DNA from: Streptomyces sp. SCL15-4
Lineage (GTDB): Bacteria > Actinomycetota > Actinomycetes > Streptomycetales > Streptomycetaceae
Length of the DNA stretch: 64,000 nt
Direction: 5' to 3'
NCBI RefSeq assembly: GCF_033366695.1
Contig: NZ_JAOBTQ010000001.1
Location: forward strand, 310,001 to 374,000
The notes below the pieces were generated by a model. That model saw only the letters and a program-made list of their open reading frames with translations, was not told where the DNA came from and made no database searches. Position numbers and translations under genes: made by a program. Positions 44,213 to 53,951 of the stretch are shown here, in pieces (the stretch's first letter is position 1; each line of letters starts with the position of its first letter).

Positions 44213-44234
44213 TTAACCTCTCATAGAGGGGTAA
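44213..44234. promoter_or_regulatory. Dyad CCTCT-N3-AGAGG flanked by ATTA/TAAT
   Basis: A perfect 5-bp dyad (44217-44229) is embedded in outer ATTA and TAAT half-sites, giving a long imperfect palindrome in an A/T-rich patch. It is a candidate operator or promoter element for the biosynthetic region. Confidence 0.4.
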
Positions 44235-44765
44235 TACAGGCTAATTGGACTCGCGTCACACCGGCGTGCGTTACTTTGCGTCGGCTTGGATTAGGCCCGC
44301 CGGGTCGCCTTGCCTGCCCCGTACACGGTCGTGTTCCATTAGTGCGAAAGACGGGGGATTGAATTTCCATGGATCAACTGCGGTTTATCTGCTGTTGCGC
44401 CCGGCCGAAAGGAAAAGTCGCTCGCCGGGGGCAGCGCCACTCACCGTTTTCCTGTGGGAAGGGTCTTGACGTGCGGCGGACGGTACGGCGTGTCGGCCAC
44501 GGGTGAGCATCGGACCGTATCCGCCGGCTCCGCAATCCACCGCATCGCCGCAGGCCACGGGCGGTAAGGCCTAGACATTCGAAACGGTGCTCCTGCCGAC
44601 GGGCGTGATCGTCGCTGCGGAACACGCCGGATGCCCCGCGCCAGGAGGCAGGACTGCGCCGGTCGTCTTCTGTTCCCTTCACGAGCGGGTCGGGGTATCC
44701 CGTTCGCCGATGCAGCGCCGCGCCGCGCCGAAAAGGGACTGCCAAATCTCGGGGGAGATTTTCGC

Positions 44766-45338
44766 ATGGATAAATCTGACGTGAATGGTGTCGTGCAACG
44801 TGCGTTGGACGGAGATCCGGCTGCCTGGGGCGAACTGCTCGGCAGGTTCTCCGGGCTGGTCGGCTGGATCACGCGCGAGCACGGCCTCAGCCACGCCGAT
44901 GCCGCGGACGTCAGCCAGACCGTGTGGATGAAACTGTTCGAGCACCTCGCCGTCGTCCGCAACCCGGACAGCCTGGGTGCCTGGGTGGCCGTCGTCACGC
45001 GCAACGAGTGCCGTCGGCTGCTGAGCTGCGGGCGCCAGGAGATCAGCGCCACTCACCAGGAGCTCGCCTCCGTTCTCGTCGACGCCCGGGACATCGGCGT
45101 GCCGCTGATCCAGGACGAGTGCAGTGTGCTGCTGTGGCAGACGGCCAAGACCGTCCTCAACCAACGCGGTTACGCCATCATCCGCATGCTGATGGCCGAC
45201 CCGCCGGCCAGCTACGAGCAGGTGTCCCGGCGCCTGAAGATTCCCATCGGCAGCATCGGGCCGACCCGGAACCGGTGCCTGGCCCAACTCCGCTCCGCCC
45301 CGGGCATCCACGAGTGCAAGGCGATGGTCGCATCCTGA
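44766..45338 (+). CDS. ECF-type sigma factor
   Basis: A 190-residue RNA polymerase sigma factor of the extracytoplasmic-function group. Region 2 (about 10-80) has [19 protein letters not shown] (sigma 2.2) and [17 protein letters not shown]. Region 4 (about 130-180) has [20 protein letters not shown], the -35-binding helix-turn-helix. The ATG at 44766 follows GGGGGAG. No anti-sigma gene adjoins, so control must lie elsewhere. It stands 209 bp before leuC on the same strand and may act as the cluster-situated activator (inference). Confidence 0.9.
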   Translation: MDKSDVNGVVQRALDGDPAAWGELLGRFSGLVGWITREHGLSHADAADVSQTVWMKLFEHLAVVRNPDSLGAWVAVVTRNECRRLLSCGRQEISATHQELASVLVDARDIGVPLIQDECSVLLWQTAKTVLNQRGYAIIRMLMADPPASYEQVSRRLKIPIGSIGPTRNRCLAQLRSAPGIHECKAMVAS

Positions 45339-45547
45339 ACACCGCCTGGCGCACCGGCCCCGCGGATGCCCGTGTCCGCCGGTGCGGGCCGCCGCGAACG
45401 CCACCGCCAGGAGCCGCACCCGTACTTCCGGAGGCGGCCACCGCCCGGCCCACGTGCCCACCGTCCCGTCCGTCCCACCTCTCTCCGTCCCATCTGTCTC
45501 CGCCCGGCCCGTCCGGGTGGCTGTCGACGTCCCCGCAGGAGGAACAT

Positions 45548-46975
<1,428 letters not shown>

Positions 46976-47045
46976 CGCCTGCGACCTGTACGGCGCATGT
47001 GACGCGTGCGACCGACCTGTACGACTCTCGTGAAGGGACCTCGAA

Positions 47046-47642
47046 GTGGAGCAGTTGGACGTGGTGCGCGGCCCGGCGCTCGTGCTGGACCGGTCGGACG
47101 TGGACACCGACCAGATCATCCCCGCCTCCCGCCTGAAGCGGGTCGACCGTGCGGGGTACGCCGACGACCTGTTCGCCGACTGGCGCGACGACGCGGACTT
47201 CGTCCTCAACCAGCCGCGTGCCGCCGGTGCCCGGGTACTGGTCACCGGACGGAACTTCGGCTGCGGCTCCTCCCGCGAGCACGCCGTGTGGGCACTGCTC
47301 GACTTCGGCTTCCGCGCGGTGCTCTGCGAGCAACTGGCCGACATCTTCCGGGAGAACGCCGTCAACGCCGGCTTGGTCCCCGTCGAGTTGCCCGCCGCCG
47401 ACGTGCGGGCGGTGCGCGACGCCGTCGCCGACGACGCCGACCGGGTCGTGGAGGTCGACCTGGTGGCACGCCGGGTCCGGGTCGCCGGTACCGCGATCGA
47501 CGTGCCGCTGCGGCTGGACGCCGGCGCCTGCCGTACGCTGCGCGCGGACCGGGACGCCGTCGCGGTCACCATGCGCGACGAAGAACTGATCGACCGATAC
47601 GAGCGCCGGCGTCCCGAGTGGATGCCGCGGATGCCGGCCTGA
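47046..47642 (+). CDS. leuD: 3-isopropylmalate dehydratase-like small subunit
   Basis: A 198-residue swivelling-domain subunit that pairs with LeuC. Seen: LDRSDVDTDQIIPASRLKRV at the start, the active-site stretch TGRNFGCGSSREHAVWAL and the end of the fold at IFRENAVNAGLV. The size is normal. The GTG at 47046 lies 70 bp behind leuC on the same strand. There is no leuB (dehydrogenase) in the window, so the pathway either borrows the host enzyme or stops at the isomerised hydroxy-acid. Confidence 0.94.
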   Translation: MEQLDVVRGPALVLDRSDVDTDQIIPASRLKRVDRAGYADDLFADWRDDADFVLNQPRAAGARVLVTGRNFGCGSSREHAVWALLDFGFRAVLCEQLADIFRENAVNAGLVPVELPAADVRAVRDAVADDADRVVEVDLVARRVRVAGTAIDVPLRLDAGACRTLRADRDAVAVTMRDEELIDRYERRRPEWMPRMPA

Positions 47643-47734
47643 AAGCGGAATGCCGCCGCGCCGTACGGCGCGGCGGACCGGTGCGTGGATAGAATCGGCG
47701 GCCCTGGGCCGCACTCACAGCAGAGGTGATTGCC

Positions 47735-48469
47735 TTGACCACGGCGCGCATTGTGGCAACAAGTCCCGCGGCACTTCAGGAGGCCGCCGACGTATTACGC
47801 GGAGGCGGCCTCGTGGCGCTTCCGACGTTAACCAATTACGGACTCTTCTGCGATCCGTTCAACGCCGCGGCGGTTGACCGTGTGTTCGAGGCGAAGCAGC
47901 GCACGAAATTCGGGCCGCTGAGCCTTTTCGTCCCCGAACCCCGGCAGGCGGAGGAGTACGTCCGTATTCCCGACGGGTTCGGCCCGGCGGTACTGGAGCG
48001 GATCTGGCCGAGTCCCACCGCGGTGATCTGCTGGAAGAAGCATCCCTTTCCGCCGCGCATGACCCTGGGCCTGCCCACGCTCGCCGTCTGCTGCCAGGGC
48101 CCGGGCTCGCCGCTCCAGGAGGTGCTGCGGCTCATCGGGCAACCGCTCGGCGCGTCCTCCGCCAATCTGTCCGGGCAGGGTGACATCGACGTCACCTTCG
48201 ATGTCACCGTCCGCGATCTCGGTGACCGGGTGGACCTCATCCTGGACGAGGGAGAGACACGGCGCGCCAACCGCCGCCCGCAGAAGCATCCCGGCAACAC
48301 CATCATCGACCTCACGTTCACCCGGCCCCACCTGGTCCGCCACGGCTTCGTCGGTCCCGAGACCCTGATCCCGCACCTCCCCGACCTCGATCTGGACACC
48401 GAGGCGTACCCGGCGCTGCTGCGGAAGCGGCGCGCCGAGACGGAGGCGGCCGGGCCGGAGCCTGCCTGA
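47735..48469 (+). CDS. YrdC/Sua5-like carbamoyl-AMP synthase paralogue (first copy)
   Basis: A 244-residue YrdC-domain protein. Seen: LVALPTLTNYGLFCDPF (in place of PTETVYGL), the phosphate-binding EAKQRTKFGPLSLFV and GASSANLSGQG. The substrate loop is altered, as in the second copy at 42642-43352. The TTG at 47735 is preferred because AGAGGTGAT lies 8 nt upstream; a GTG at 47726 is possible. Two TTA codons (47795-47797 and 47828-47830) give tight bldA dependence. It follows leuD by 92 bp and converges with the DRE-TIM gene across a strong hairpin. A product carbamoylation role or amino-acid activation is possible; unproven. Confidence 0.88.
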   Translation: MTTARIVATSPAALQEAADVLRGGGLVALPTLTNYGLFCDPFNAAAVDRVFEAKQRTKFGPLSLFVPEPRQAEEYVRIPDGFGPAVLERIWPSPTAVICWKKHPFPPRMTLGLPTLAVCCQGPGSPLQEVLRLIGQPLGASSANLSGQGDIDVTFDVTVRDLGDRVDLILDEGETRRANRRPQKHPGNTIIDLTFTRPHLVRHGFVGPETLIPHLPDLDLDTEAYPALLRKRRAETEAAGPEPA

Positions 48470-48501
48470 CGGTCCGCTCCGCCGTGCGGTGCTCCGACGG
48501 G

Positions 48502-48535
48502 CCGGCCGGCCGCCGCGTGCGCGGCGGCCGGCCGG
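48502..48535. terminator. Bidirectional terminator, perfect 16-bp stem
   Basis: Arms CCGGCCGGCCGCCGCG and CGCGGCGGCCGGCCGG, separated only by TG, form a very strong hairpin exactly between the convergent YrdC-like and DRE-TIM genes. It should stop transcription from both sides. Confidence 0.85.
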
Positions 48536-48556
48536 TCCTCTGGTGTGGTGCCGCTT

Positions 48557-49804
48557 TCAGGAGTTGCGGGCCAGCAGGCCCTCTGCGAAGAGGCGGAACT
48601 TCTCGTCGGCGACGACCGCGTCGCCCTGCCGGAACGCCTCCGACTTCACCCACTGCGTGGCCGCCCGCACCTGGTCGGCGTCCAGGTCGAGGTTCAGGTT
48701 CTCGGCCGCGGCCCGTACGACCCGGTCGCTGGCCAACTGGGTGAGGACCACCGTCGGTTCGATGCCCAGCAGGTCCGTCGGGTCGTAGGGCTGGAACAGG
48801 GAGCGGTCCACGAAGGGCGTGCCCGTGGAGATGGTGCCGACGCCCGATCCCACCAGCGGGTCGGTGACCTTCAGCGGTGTACCGGTGGCCTCCGAGACCA
48901 GCCGTGTCAGTTCGGGGACGCGTCGCAGGTCCGGGTCGGTCCACCAGAGCGACTCGCTCGTACCGATCAGACCCGGCAGCCGCTCGGGCGCGTAGCTCAG
49001 CAGGAACATCAGCTGCTCGGTGCACGCCATGCCGGACCGCTCCCCGAGGCCCAGCCACGAACTGGCGACGATGCGGATGCCGGCCCTGACGGCCTGCACC
49101 GTGTTGGCGAGCGCCATTCCGAGGTCGTTGTGCAGGTGCGCCATGACGACGGCCTGCGGATCGGCCCGCCGGGTGACGTCCGTGTACAACTCGTACGCCT
49201 CGTGCGGCAGGATCCCGCCGACCGTGTCGGCGAGCTGCACGCTGGCCACGCCCGCCTCGGTCAGCCGCGACACGGCGTCGATCAGCAGCTCCCGGTCGGC
49301 CTGCGGAGCGTGGGAGAACGCCATGTCGATCGCCAGTCCGTCGGCCCGCTCCACCGCGTACCGGGCCATCTCCACCGCCTGGTCGACGGACTCCTTGGCG
49401 GACTTCTTCAACAGCGCCTGGGACACCGCCTCGGAGCCCGGCAGGAAGTACATCAGCCGCCCGTGCGGTGCGCCGCGCATCGCGGCGATCGCCGTGTCGA
49501 TGTCGCGTGGGGTGCCGCGGCAGACGCAGGTCGCGCTGATCTCCTCGACCTCCTGCGCGACGCGGCGGGTGATTTCGAACTCCTCGCGGCAGGCGGAGGG
49601 GAATCCGGCCGCGAACATCACGTGCCGGTGCCCGTCCGCGCCGAACATCCGCCCGTGGGCGCGGGCGAGGGCGATCCGTGTCTCCGCGTCCATCAGGGTC
49701 TTGCCCTGGGCGCCGTCGCGCGCCGACTCCTCGAACACCACCAGCTTGCCCGCCTTGACGGAAGCCCGGACGGCATCGCCTTCCCACACCGAATCGTTGA
49801 CCAT
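48557..49804 (-). CDS. DRE-TIM metallolyase (isopropylmalate/homocitrate synthase-like)
   Basis: A 415-residue TIM-barrel enzyme of the HMG-CoA lyase-like family that condenses acetyl-CoA (or a pyruvate unit) with a 2-keto acid. Seen: VVFEESARDGAQGKTL, corresponding to the LRDGEQ start of the family with Arg-Asp kept, then GFPSACREEFEI, ATCVCRGTPRDID, and the metal-ligand histidines in VVMAHLHNDLGMALAN. The allosteric leucine-binding LeuA domain is absent, since the enzyme ends after about 415 residues. The ATG at 49804 follows GGAGGAGAGTGCG. Near leuC/leuD and an aminotransferase, it likely starts keto-acid elongation; the acceptor is unknown. Confidence 0.9.
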   Translation of the reverse strand: MVNDSVWEGDAVRASVKAGKLVVFEESARDGAQGKTLMDAETRIALARAHGRMFGADGHRHVMFAAGFPSACREEFEITRRVAQEVEEISATCVCRGTPRDIDTAIAAMRGAPHGRLMYFLPGSEAVSQALLKKSAKESVDQAVEMARYAVERADGLAIDMAFSHAPQADRELLIDAVSRLTEAGVASVQLADTVGGILPHEAYELYTDVTRRADPQAVVMAHLHNDLGMALANTVQAVRAGIRIVASSWLGLGERSGMACTEQLMFLLSYAPERLPGLIGTSESLWWTDPDLRRVPELTRLVSEATGTPLKVTDPLVGSGVGTISTGTPFVDRSLFQPYDPTDLLGIEPTVVLTQLASDRVVRAAAENLNLDLDADQVRAATQWVKSEAFRQGDAVVADEKFRLFAEGLLARNS

Positions 49805-50053
49805 CGCACTCTCCTCCACGTGTCGCAATCTGGCGTCACGGCGCGCGTCCCGGCTGTGGCCCGGACGGCCGCGGCCGGAGCTGCTTTTGCGAGCACCGGC
49901 CGCAGAAGCAGAGTCCGCGGGTCCCCGGAAAAATACGTTCGCCGTGGCTTTCTGCCGGGCGTATCAACGGCGCCGGCCGGCCCCTCTGCTTTGACGACCG
50001 GACAGCAGCCATCCCTTCGGGGAGCGGACAGGCAACAGGAGAGGACCATCGCG

Positions 50054-51145
50054 ATGGCCGTACCGATATCCACCGCAGCCCAGCAGGAACCGGCCGCACA
50101 CCACAAGGACGCTCCGAAGCTCGGCTTCGGCGTCCATTTCACCGACCACATGGTGACCATGCGCTGGACGTCCGCGCGGGGCTGGCATCCGATGCGGCTC
50201 GAACCGTATCGGCCGCTGGAGCTCGACCCGTCGGCCCTCGGCCTGCACTACGGCCAGATCGTCTTCGAGGGGCTGAAGGCGTACGCGCAGGCGGACGGAA
50301 CGGTGGCGCTGTTCCGCCCCGGGTTCAACGCCCGGCGCCTGAACCACTCCGCCGCCCGCCTCGCCATCCCGCCACTGCCCGAGGAGTCCTTCATCGAGGC
50401 GTTGCAGACCCTCGTCGCCGCGGACCGGGCCTGGGTGCCCGAGGGCGTGGGCCGCAGCCTGTACCTGCGCCCGTACATCATGGCCGTGGAACCCACCATC
50501 GGAGTGAGGCCCGCCCGCGAGTACCTGTTCGTGCTGATCGCCTCGCCCGTCGACCCGTTCTTCTCGACGGAGGTCAAACCGGTGACGGTGTGGGTGGCGG
50601 ACGACTACGTGCGCGCCGCTCCCGGCGGCACCGGCGACATCAAGTTCCCCGGTAACTACGCCGCCGCCTTCCTCGCGCAGCAGCAGGCCGCCGAACACGG
50701 CTGCGACCAGGTGGTGTGGCTGGACGCGGTGGAACGGCGCTGGGTCGAGGAGATGGGAGCCATGAACCTCTTCTTCGTCGTGGACGACGGCCGCGGCAAG
50801 CCCGCCGTCCTCACTCCCCGGCTCACCGGCACGCTCCTGCCCGGCGCGGTACGCGACTCCCTGATCGCGCTGGCGACCGACGCGGGCTATCCGGTCCGCG
50901 AGGAACAGGTGTCCATCGACCGCTGGCAGACGGGCTGGGAAGACGGCTCCATCCACGAGGTCTTCGCCTGCGGCACGGCCGCCGTCGTCACCCCGGTCGG
51001 CGCTCTCAAACGCGGTGAACACCAGTGGCGGGCCCCGGCCGGCACGGGCCACCCGATCACGCTCGGCCTGCGCCGGCGCCTCCTCGACATCCAGCACGGA
51101 CACATCCCGGACCCGCACGCCTGGATGACGCCGGTCACAGGCTGA
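50054..51145 (+). CDS. ilvE: Branched-chain amino acid aminotransferase
   Basis: A 363-residue class IV PLP aminotransferase, full length for IlvE of the bacterial type. Seen: GLHYGQIVFEGLKAY, GRSLYLRPYIMAVEP, catalytic lysine in GDIKFPGNYA (about residue 198), EEMGAMNLFFV and EVFACGTAAVVTPVG. It transfers an amino group between glutamate and a branched 2-keto acid. The ATG at 50054 follows AGGAGAGGACCATCGCG (short RBS spacing). Beside the DRE-TIM/LeuCD genes it most likely aminates the homologated keto acid (inference). The divergent gap of 249 bp to the DRE-TIM gene holds their promoters. Confidence 0.95.
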   Translation: MAVPISTAAQQEPAAHHKDAPKLGFGVHFTDHMVTMRWTSARGWHPMRLEPYRPLELDPSALGLHYGQIVFEGLKAYAQADGTVALFRPGFNARRLNHSAARLAIPPLPEESFIEALQTLVAADRAWVPEGVGRSLYLRPYIMAVEPTIGVRPAREYLFVLIASPVDPFFSTEVKPVTVWVADDYVRAAPGGTGDIKFPGNYAAAFLAQQQAAEHGCDQVVWLDAVERRWVEEMGAMNLFFVVDDGRGKPAVLTPRLTGTLLPGAVRDSLIALATDAGYPVREEQVSIDRWQTGWEDGSIHEVFACGTAAVVTPVGALKRGEHQWRAPAGTGHPITLGLRRRLLDIQHGHIPDPHAWMTPVTG

Positions 51146-51199
51146 CCTGCCGAGCCGCCCGCCGGAGAAGCGCTCGGTCCGCGTCGCGAACCGGCTCCT

Positions 51200-51600
51200 C
51201 GCAGTCGTCGAGCGTGTGGGACCCGTGTGGTCGTGATGCGCGGGGACGTCCAGTGCCGGTTCGCCTTCCCGGTGGGCCTCGGTGATCAGTTCGCGGCCCC
51301 ATGTGCACATGGTGGTCGCGAGCAGGCGCAGAGGACTCCGTGGCGCGGCAGCGGTCGGCCAGTGCGGCGACCCGTGCGACGGCGGCTTCCTCGACCTCCT
51401 TGGCCAGTTCGTCCTTGCGGGTGAAGTGGAAGTACAGGGCGCCCGCGCTGACGCGCGTCCGGCTGCTGATGCCCGGCAGCGAGGTCCCCGCGTAGCCGTG
51501 GTCGGCGAATGCTCCGGCAGCCGCCCGGACCACCGCCTCACGCGTTTGCGCCGCCCGCGGCTGCTTGCCCCTCTCGCTCTCCTACGGAAGTCCGCGTGCG
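51200..51600 (-). pseudogene. Decayed second gamma-butyrolactone-type receptor
   Basis: The minus strand encodes QTREAVVRAAAGAFADHGYA, GTSLPGISSRTRVSAGALYF and HFTRKDELAKEVEEAAVARV, the N-terminal DNA-binding domain of ScbR/AvaR-type receptors. After residue 85 or so the frame shifts. The alternate frame continues LLATTMCTWGRELITEA and EGEPALDVPAHHD before similarity ends. No good start codon remains. It lies directly behind the P450 of the signalling locus and looks like a duplicated, then lost, receptor. Confidence 0.7.
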
Positions 51601-52833
51601 TCAGCCGGCCGGCCGCAGCACCACCGGCAGGGTCTGGTAGCCGTTCATGAGGAAGGTGGGCATGGGTTCCAGTTCCTCCGGAGCACAGGCGAGGCGGATG
51701 TCGGGGAACCGCGCGAAGAGGGACGAGAGAGCGGTGCCGGCCTCGACGTAGGCGAGTTCCGCGCCCATGCACCGGTGCGGTCCGTGCCCGAAGCCGAGGG
51801 TGTCGCGGTCCTCGCGCAGCACGTCGAAGCGGTCCGCGTGCTCGCCGTAGCGCTCGGGATCGAGACCGCCGGCGGCGAAGGAGACGAGTATGGGGTCTCC
51901 CTTCTTGATGAGGACTCCGTCGAGGTCGATGTCCTCCACGGCGAACCGCATCGGGGAGTAGGCGCCCGGCGTGTGTACGCGCATGGTCTCGGCGGCCACG
52001 TCCTCCCAGTCGGCGCGTCCCGCGCGGACGTGTTCCAGCTGGCCGGGATGGCTCAGCAGCGCGCCCACGGCGTTGGTGATGAGGGTGGCCGTCGTGTCCT
52101 GGCCGCCGGCGATCATGAGGAACAGGGTGCCGAGGAGTTCCTCCTCGCTGAGCCGGTCGTCCTGGTCACGGGCCTGGATGAGCAGGGAGGTCAGGTCGTC
52201 GCCGGGATCGCGGCGCTTGGTCTCCACGTGCGCGGCCAGCCCGGCCAGCGCCTGCTGGCGCGCCTCCGCGATCTCCTGCGCGGGCAGAGTGGTGCTGAAC
52301 ACCTTGTGGAGCGCGGCGCAGAGCGCATCGCGCTCCGCGCCCTGCGGCACGCCGAACAGCTCGGAGATGACCTGCAACGGGAGCGGTTCGGCGAACGCCG
52401 CCCGCAGGTCGGTCGGGGAGCCGGGCGGTATGTCGGCCAGTGTGTCCAGCAGTTGTGCGCAGATCTCCGCCACCCGGGGCCGCATGGCCCGTGACCGGCG
52501 TGCGGTGAAGGCGCCCGCGACCAGCCGGCGCAGTCTGGTGTGGCTCTCGCCGTAGGAGAAGAGCATGTTGCGGTTGGCGACCCACGGGTGCAGCGGCCAG
52601 TCCTCGGTGATCTTCCCTTCGATGAAGGCGGGCCAGTGCAGGGAGGCGTCCTTGGAGACCCTCGGGTCGGTCAGCAGCCGCTCGACCTGCGACTGCCGTA
52701 CGACGGCCCAGGCGACGATCCCGCCGGGCAGTTCCACCTCGGTGGCGGGACCCTTGTCCCGCAGCATCGCCGCCTCGTCGGCGAGGTGGCGGCCCGTCAC
52801 GTCCAGGACATGGGGACAGGCGGTCGTGTTCAT
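51601..52833 (-). CDS. Cytochrome P450 of the signalling locus (Cyp17-like position)
   Basis: A 410-residue P450. Seen: I-helix [14 protein letters not shown] (about residues 238-251), ExxR in ETMRVH and haem loop [13 protein letters not shown]. Its place next to an AvaR1-like receptor and an acyl-CoA oxidase is the same as cyp17-avaR1-aco of S. avermitilis, where Cyp17 hydroxylates the precursor of the butenolide hormone avenolide. The ATG at 52833 opens the frame; the receptor starts 110 bp beyond on the same strand, so the two may be one operon. Identity with Cyp17 is not measured here. Confidence 0.93.
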   Translation of the reverse strand: MNTTACPHVLDVTGRHLADEAAMLRDKGPATEVELPGGIVAWAVVRQSQVERLLTDPRVSKDASLHWPAFIEGKITEDWPLHPWVANRNMLFSYGESHTRLRRLVAGAFTARRSRAMRPRVAEICAQLLDTLADIPPGSPTDLRAAFAEPLPLQVISELFGVPQGAERDALCAALHKVFSTTLPAQEIAEARQQALAGLAAHVETKRRDPGDDLTSLLIQARDQDDRLSEEELLGTLFLMIAGGQDTTATLITNAVGALLSHPGQLEHVRAGRADWEDVAAETMRVHTPGAYSPMRFAVEDIDLDGVLIKKGDPILVSFAAGGLDPERYGEHADRFDVLREDRDTLGFGHGPHRCMGAELAYVEAGTALSSLFARFPDIRLACAPEELEPMPTFLMNGYQTLPVVLRPAG

Positions 52834-52943
52834 GGGTGCGCTCCATGGGTCGGTCCTGCATCAGCTGTGCTCGCGGCGTGCCCAGGGGGCGGTTCGCGGC
52901 TTCCGTCTCGCGGCCACGGACGCGCCGGCCCGGTGGCCGGCGG

Positions 52944-53636
52944 TCAGCCGACGGCTCGCACCGCTCCCTCGCCGTCGTCCGCGATCCTGTTCAGTCCGGT
53001 CGTCTCCTGGTAGACGCGTCGTCCTCGATCCGGGGCCATGTCCAGTTGGACGAACACCGTCGGGACCGCCATGCTCGACATCAAGTGCTGCTGTAACTGG
53101 GCCACCCGCTCGACCAGGTCGGCGTGATTGGTCAGCATTTTGGACAGCATCTGCACACCGGTGAACGCGCCCACGAACATGCTGGCGGCCGTATCGATAT
53201 CGACGTGGGGCATCAGTTCCCCGTTGCGCTCGGCGGCCGCCAGCGTTTCGACATTGTGGTCGACCCACTCCCTCATCGGCACGCTGCGGTCCAGCCCGTC
53301 CGCGGGGGATCCCGGCTCCACGGCGAGGCGAACCCCGGCCCGGACCAGTGGATCGCCCTGCTGCAGCAGATAGGCCAGGAGGAACGCCTCGTCCAGGCCG
53401 CGCTGGAGCATCAGCGTGCGCGGGGGGACGGGAGGCATGCCGGTGATCTGGTCGGCCAGCACGGCCTGCGCCAGTTCCTCCTTGGAAGCGAAGTGGAAGT
53501 ACAGCGCTCCCTTGGTGACCTTGGCTCGCAGCAGTATCTGGGCGACCGTGGCGGCCTCGTAGCCGACCTCGGCGAAGACCTCGGCCGCGGCGACCACAAT
53601 GGACTTCCGCGTCCTGATCGCCCGTTCCTGTGCCAC
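52944..53636 (-). CDS. Gamma-butyrolactone/butenolide receptor, TetR family (ScbR/AvaR-like)
   Basis: A 230-residue receptor. The N-terminal domain shows RTRKSIVVAAAEVFAEVGYE, then ATVAQILLRAKVTKGALYFH and FASKEELAQAV, the signature of ArpA/ScbR-type receptors. The C-terminal hormone pocket domain includes AYLLQQGDPLVRAGVRLAVE and a conserved Trp in MREWVDHN. The GTG at 53636 lies 8 nt after GGAGGTG. A TTA codon (53094-53096) puts it under bldA. An autoregulatory-element-like site at 53681-53702 lies just upstream, so autorepression released by hormone is expected. Neighbours are the P450 (same strand) and acyl-CoA oxidase (divergent). Confidence 0.93.
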   Translation of the reverse strand: MAQERAIRTRKSIVVAAAEVFAEVGYEAATVAQILLRAKVTKGALYFHFASKEELAQAVLADQITGMPPVPPRTLMLQRGLDEAFLLAYLLQQGDPLVRAGVRLAVEPGSPADGLDRSVPMREWVDHNVETLAAAERNGELMPHVDIDTAASMFVGAFTGVQMLSKMLTNHADLVERVAQLQQHLMSSMAVPTVFVQLDMAPDRGRRVYQETTGLNRIADDGEGAVRAVG

Positions 53637-53680
53637 CGAAACACCTCCGCCCGCCCTGCCCACTTGCCGCGACAGAACCT

Positions 53681-53702
53681 AAAACCAACCTTTCGGTATG
53701 TC
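53681..53702. promoter_or_regulatory. Autoregulatory-element (ARE)-like site before the receptor
   Basis: The sequence AAAACCAACC followed by TTTCGGTATGTC matches the ARE pattern bound by ArpA/ScbR receptors (on the other strand GACATACCGAAAGGTTGGTTTT). It lies 45 bp upstream of the receptor GTG, overlapping the expected promoter. Confidence 0.7.
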
Positions 53703-53878
53703 AACCGACGGACGGGGCCGAGAGGGTCAGCGACCTCAGGTGAGAACTCCGCGCGGAAAACAGGCAAAAACGGTGCCGTCAAGCTGGACTACCGTTCCCA
53801 CTGACATGGATAAAGGCCGCTTAAGCTTATGAAAAAACCTTGCGCGCCATGCCCGGTGAGCAAGAGGGAGTTGTGAAG

Positions 53879-53900
53879 AAAACCGGAAGGTCAGTATCTT
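53879..53900. promoter_or_regulatory. ARE-like site before the acyl-CoA oxidase
   Basis: AAAACCGGAAGG followed by TCAGTATCTT shares the AAAACC-N-GGT-N-GTAT pattern of the receptor-promoter site and lies 50 bp before the oxidase ATG. It would let the receptor repress hormone synthesis. The match is weaker than at 53681. Confidence 0.5.
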
Positions 53901-53951
53901 CAGGGCCCATACACATCGCCAACTCGTTCGGATCGCGACCTGGAGAGGGCC

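Larger units (their letters stand above)
43912..44765. other. Divergent regulatory region, A/T-rich, between the relic pair and the sigma factor
   Basis: An 854-bp non-coding stretch. The segment 44130-44260 is strikingly A/T-rich for this genome and carries three inverted repeats (listed separately). No gene is seen. It must drive the ECF sigma gene and the minus-strand pair. Confidence 0.6.
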
